Origin: Methanomassiliicoccales archaeon | GTDB lineage: Archaea; Thermoplasmatota; Thermoplasmata; Methanomassiliicoccales; JACIVX01 | Reading direction: 5' to 3' | DNA length: 6,529 nt | Assembly: GCA_028679985.1 (NCBI GenBank) | Contig: JAJRAH010000082.1 | Location: 1 to 6,529, forward strand | Shown here: positions 5,195 to 6,529 of the stretch, in pieces | Position numbering within the stretch: the stretch's first letter is position 1 | How the letters are laid out: every line of letters begins with the position of its first letter | The notes under the pieces: model-generated | Databases searched by the model: none | What the model saw: only the letters and a program-made list of their open reading frames with translations | What the model was told of the DNA's origin: nothing | Translations under genes and position numbers: made by a program

Positions 5195-6529
5195 CGACCA
5201 GCAATTCCTCCAGTGTATATCATGTATGCGCCGCTATCGTAGATCCTAGTGAGATTTGCCGTCTCCTTTAGATAATACTTATAGAGTCCGTAGATGCCAT
5301 ACTGCCTATGCCATAGTTCCGAGGAACGATCGAAGACCAACGCAGATGCTGAGCTGGAAGTTTCGGAGGCGTTCCGGTAAGACTGAGGATACATCGTCGC
5401 GAGTCTGAGTTTCGTGAAATCCGAAGGAGGGGAATCTCCCCAGACCTTGTCAGGATAAAGCCCGCCAAGAACGAATGAGCTGTTGGATATGTGACCGTCG
5501 AGAAAATCCGAAGCGCTCAGGCTTTCCCCACTCATGATGTACAAGCTCTCCTGATAATAGGTCGTGGTCATCGAAGCCCCAACCATTACGACCAATGAAG
5601 CAGCAACCAGCGCACGCAAGACTCCTCTCATGGCTCCCATGACAAACAGCGTCGCAATGACCGAGGTACCCAGAATGAGATACAGGAATCCTCTGTCATA
5701 GAACTGTCCGTCGAACACGACGATGTCTAGAGGCACGACGATGAACGGCAGCGTGAAGATTGCGAGAACGTTCGCTGGAAGGCGCTGATCCAACTTCTTC
5801 CTCTTCACGATGAAGTAAACTATTGACAAGAAAGAAATGAGAACCAGGGCTCCGACCGTCGCTGTTCTTATCAGCGGAGGGAGGGGGAAGAGGTTCCCGC
5901 CTGTCCTCAGGGAGACCGTCTCGGCGACTTCACCGGGAAGAAGAGCGATGTCTCCGAATCGCTGAGAGATCGTGTCTACGAGCAGGTCCGAATAGCTCAT
6001 GGCGCCAGTGAAAAGCCATGATACCCATATCAGAAGAAATATCGCGATTGGCCATGGCCTTTCCACCTTCACCGGCATCCTGCGTTTCAACAAACGATAG
6101 ACACCCAACGCTGCCTCTCTCAATACCATAGTCCCGATGAGGAAGATGACAGTCGTCGGATGGGATATCACGACGAAGCTAAAGACGGCGACAGCTGCGA
6201 GCAACCACTCAAGGCCCTCCTTCTCAAGAAACACGAAGACAAGGATTCCCGCAGCGAACCCCAATGACTGAGGGGAGAAGTGTACCTGGATCCAGACGTT
6301 GGCGAGGATGCAGACGAGGAGGGCGTAACGATAGTCGAGTCTCGGGACGTAGGTGCGAACGAACAGATACAGGGACACCAGCGTCAGGAAGGCCGCGAAA
6401 ATTGGGTAGAACCGGAGAAAAGTGAGAACTGAAGGATTCCCCAGTAGAGTGAAGTGAGCGGTCAACAGGAAGAATCCGGGGTAATTGGAGCCATAGGTAT
6501 AGATGCCCACATCGATCGAGCCAGTTCTG
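5191..6529 (-). CDS. Polytopic membrane protein, GT-C-like glycosyltransferase (5' end outside window)
   Basis: The frame is open through the right edge, so the true start lies outside; GTG at 6508-6510 is probably an internal valine. Numbering from it, 439 residues are visible. About ten hydrophobic segments occupy residues 12-314, then a soluble C-terminal part of about 125 residues with several N-X-S/T sites. Features that fit archaeal GT-C-like enzymes are IDVGIYTYGSNYPGF across the GTG, just before a membrane helix; an ISHPTT motif at 115-120; and FYDRGFLYLI at about 270-279. GT-C enzymes use polyprenyl-phosphate sugars on the outer membrane face, which fits the GT4 genes that follow. 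It is not recognisably the oligosaccharyltransferase AglB, since no WWDYG-type motif is present. The missing N-terminus should hold the first helix and the expected catalytic Asp in the first outer loop, so activity cannot be judged. The stop overlaps the next ATG (ATGA). Confidence 0.75.
   Translation of the reverse strand, partial: RTGSIDVGIYTYGSNYPGFFLLTAHFTLLGNPSVLTFLRFYPIFAAFLTLVSLYLFVRTYVPRLDYRYALLVCILANVWIQVHFSPQSLGFAAGILVFVFLEKEGLEWLLAAVAVFSFVVISHPTTVIFLIGTMVLREAALGVYRLLKRRMPVKVERPWPIAIFLLIWVSWLFTGAMSYSDLLVDTISQRFGDIALLPGEVAETVSLRTGGNLFPLPPLIRTATVGALVLISFLSIVYFIVKRKKLDQRLPANVLAIFTLPFIVVPLDIVVFDGQFYDRGFLYLILGTSVIATLFVMGAMRGVLRALVAASLVVMVGASMTTTYYQESLYIMSGESLSASDFLDGHISNSSFVLGGLYPDKVWGDSPPSDFTKLRLATMYPQSYRNASETSSSASALVFDRSSELWHRQYGIYGLYKYYLKETANLTRIYDSGAYMIYTGGIAGR

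Noticed and set aside
5191..6529. Possible AglB-type oligosaccharyltransferase
   Set aside because: The polytopic layout with a soluble C-terminal part is similar, but no WWDYG-like motif is visible and the soluble part is too short for the usual AglB domain.

Overview
The window looks like a piece of an archaeal chromosome, most plausibly euryarchaeal and perhaps of the Thermoplasmata type. The grounds are a DUF1616-type membrane protein (a family I know mainly from archaea), an archaeal-style multi-membrane GT-C-like glycosyltransferase, tightly packed genes with ATGA start/stop overlaps, and a membrane-anchored surface protein with a carboxypeptidase-regulatory-like domain. The lineage is inferred from gene content only; there is no rRNA or other phylogenetic marker here. 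Base composition is mixed, a little over half G+C by eye.

Layout: the left edge (1-693, + strand) holds the 3' part of a surface protein: one beta-sandwich domain, one membrane helix and a charged cytoplasmic tail. It faces, across a 102-base gap, a run of six minus-strand genes that fill the rest of the window. In their direction of transcription (right to left) these are: a GT-C-like polytopic membrane protein (5' end beyond the window, to 5191), a GT4-type glycosyltransferase (5194-4001), a second GT4-like glycosyltransferase (4004-2850), a DUF1616 protein (2807-1845), a small hydrophobic protein (1872 or 1848 to 1618) and a CPBP/CAAX-protease-like membrane protein (1608-796).

The minus-strand genes read as one operon. 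Two junctions are 4-base ATGA overlaps, a third is a 4- or 28-base overlap, and at the last one the stop codon of one gene overlaps the ribosome binding site of the next. The only clear break is a 42-base gap between the second glycosyltransferase and DUF1616. The likely theme is assembly of a surface glycan: cytoplasmic GT4 enzymes adding sugars to a lipid-linked or similar acceptor, a membrane GT-C-like enzyme using lipid-phosphate sugars on the outer face, and three membrane proteins of unknown role at the 3' end. The most unusual item is the CPBP-like protein. It keeps the EExxxR motif but has no histidine at the two other active-site motifs, so it may be a pseudoprotease. I saw no tRNA, rRNA, CRISPR array, insertion sequence or obvious repeat.
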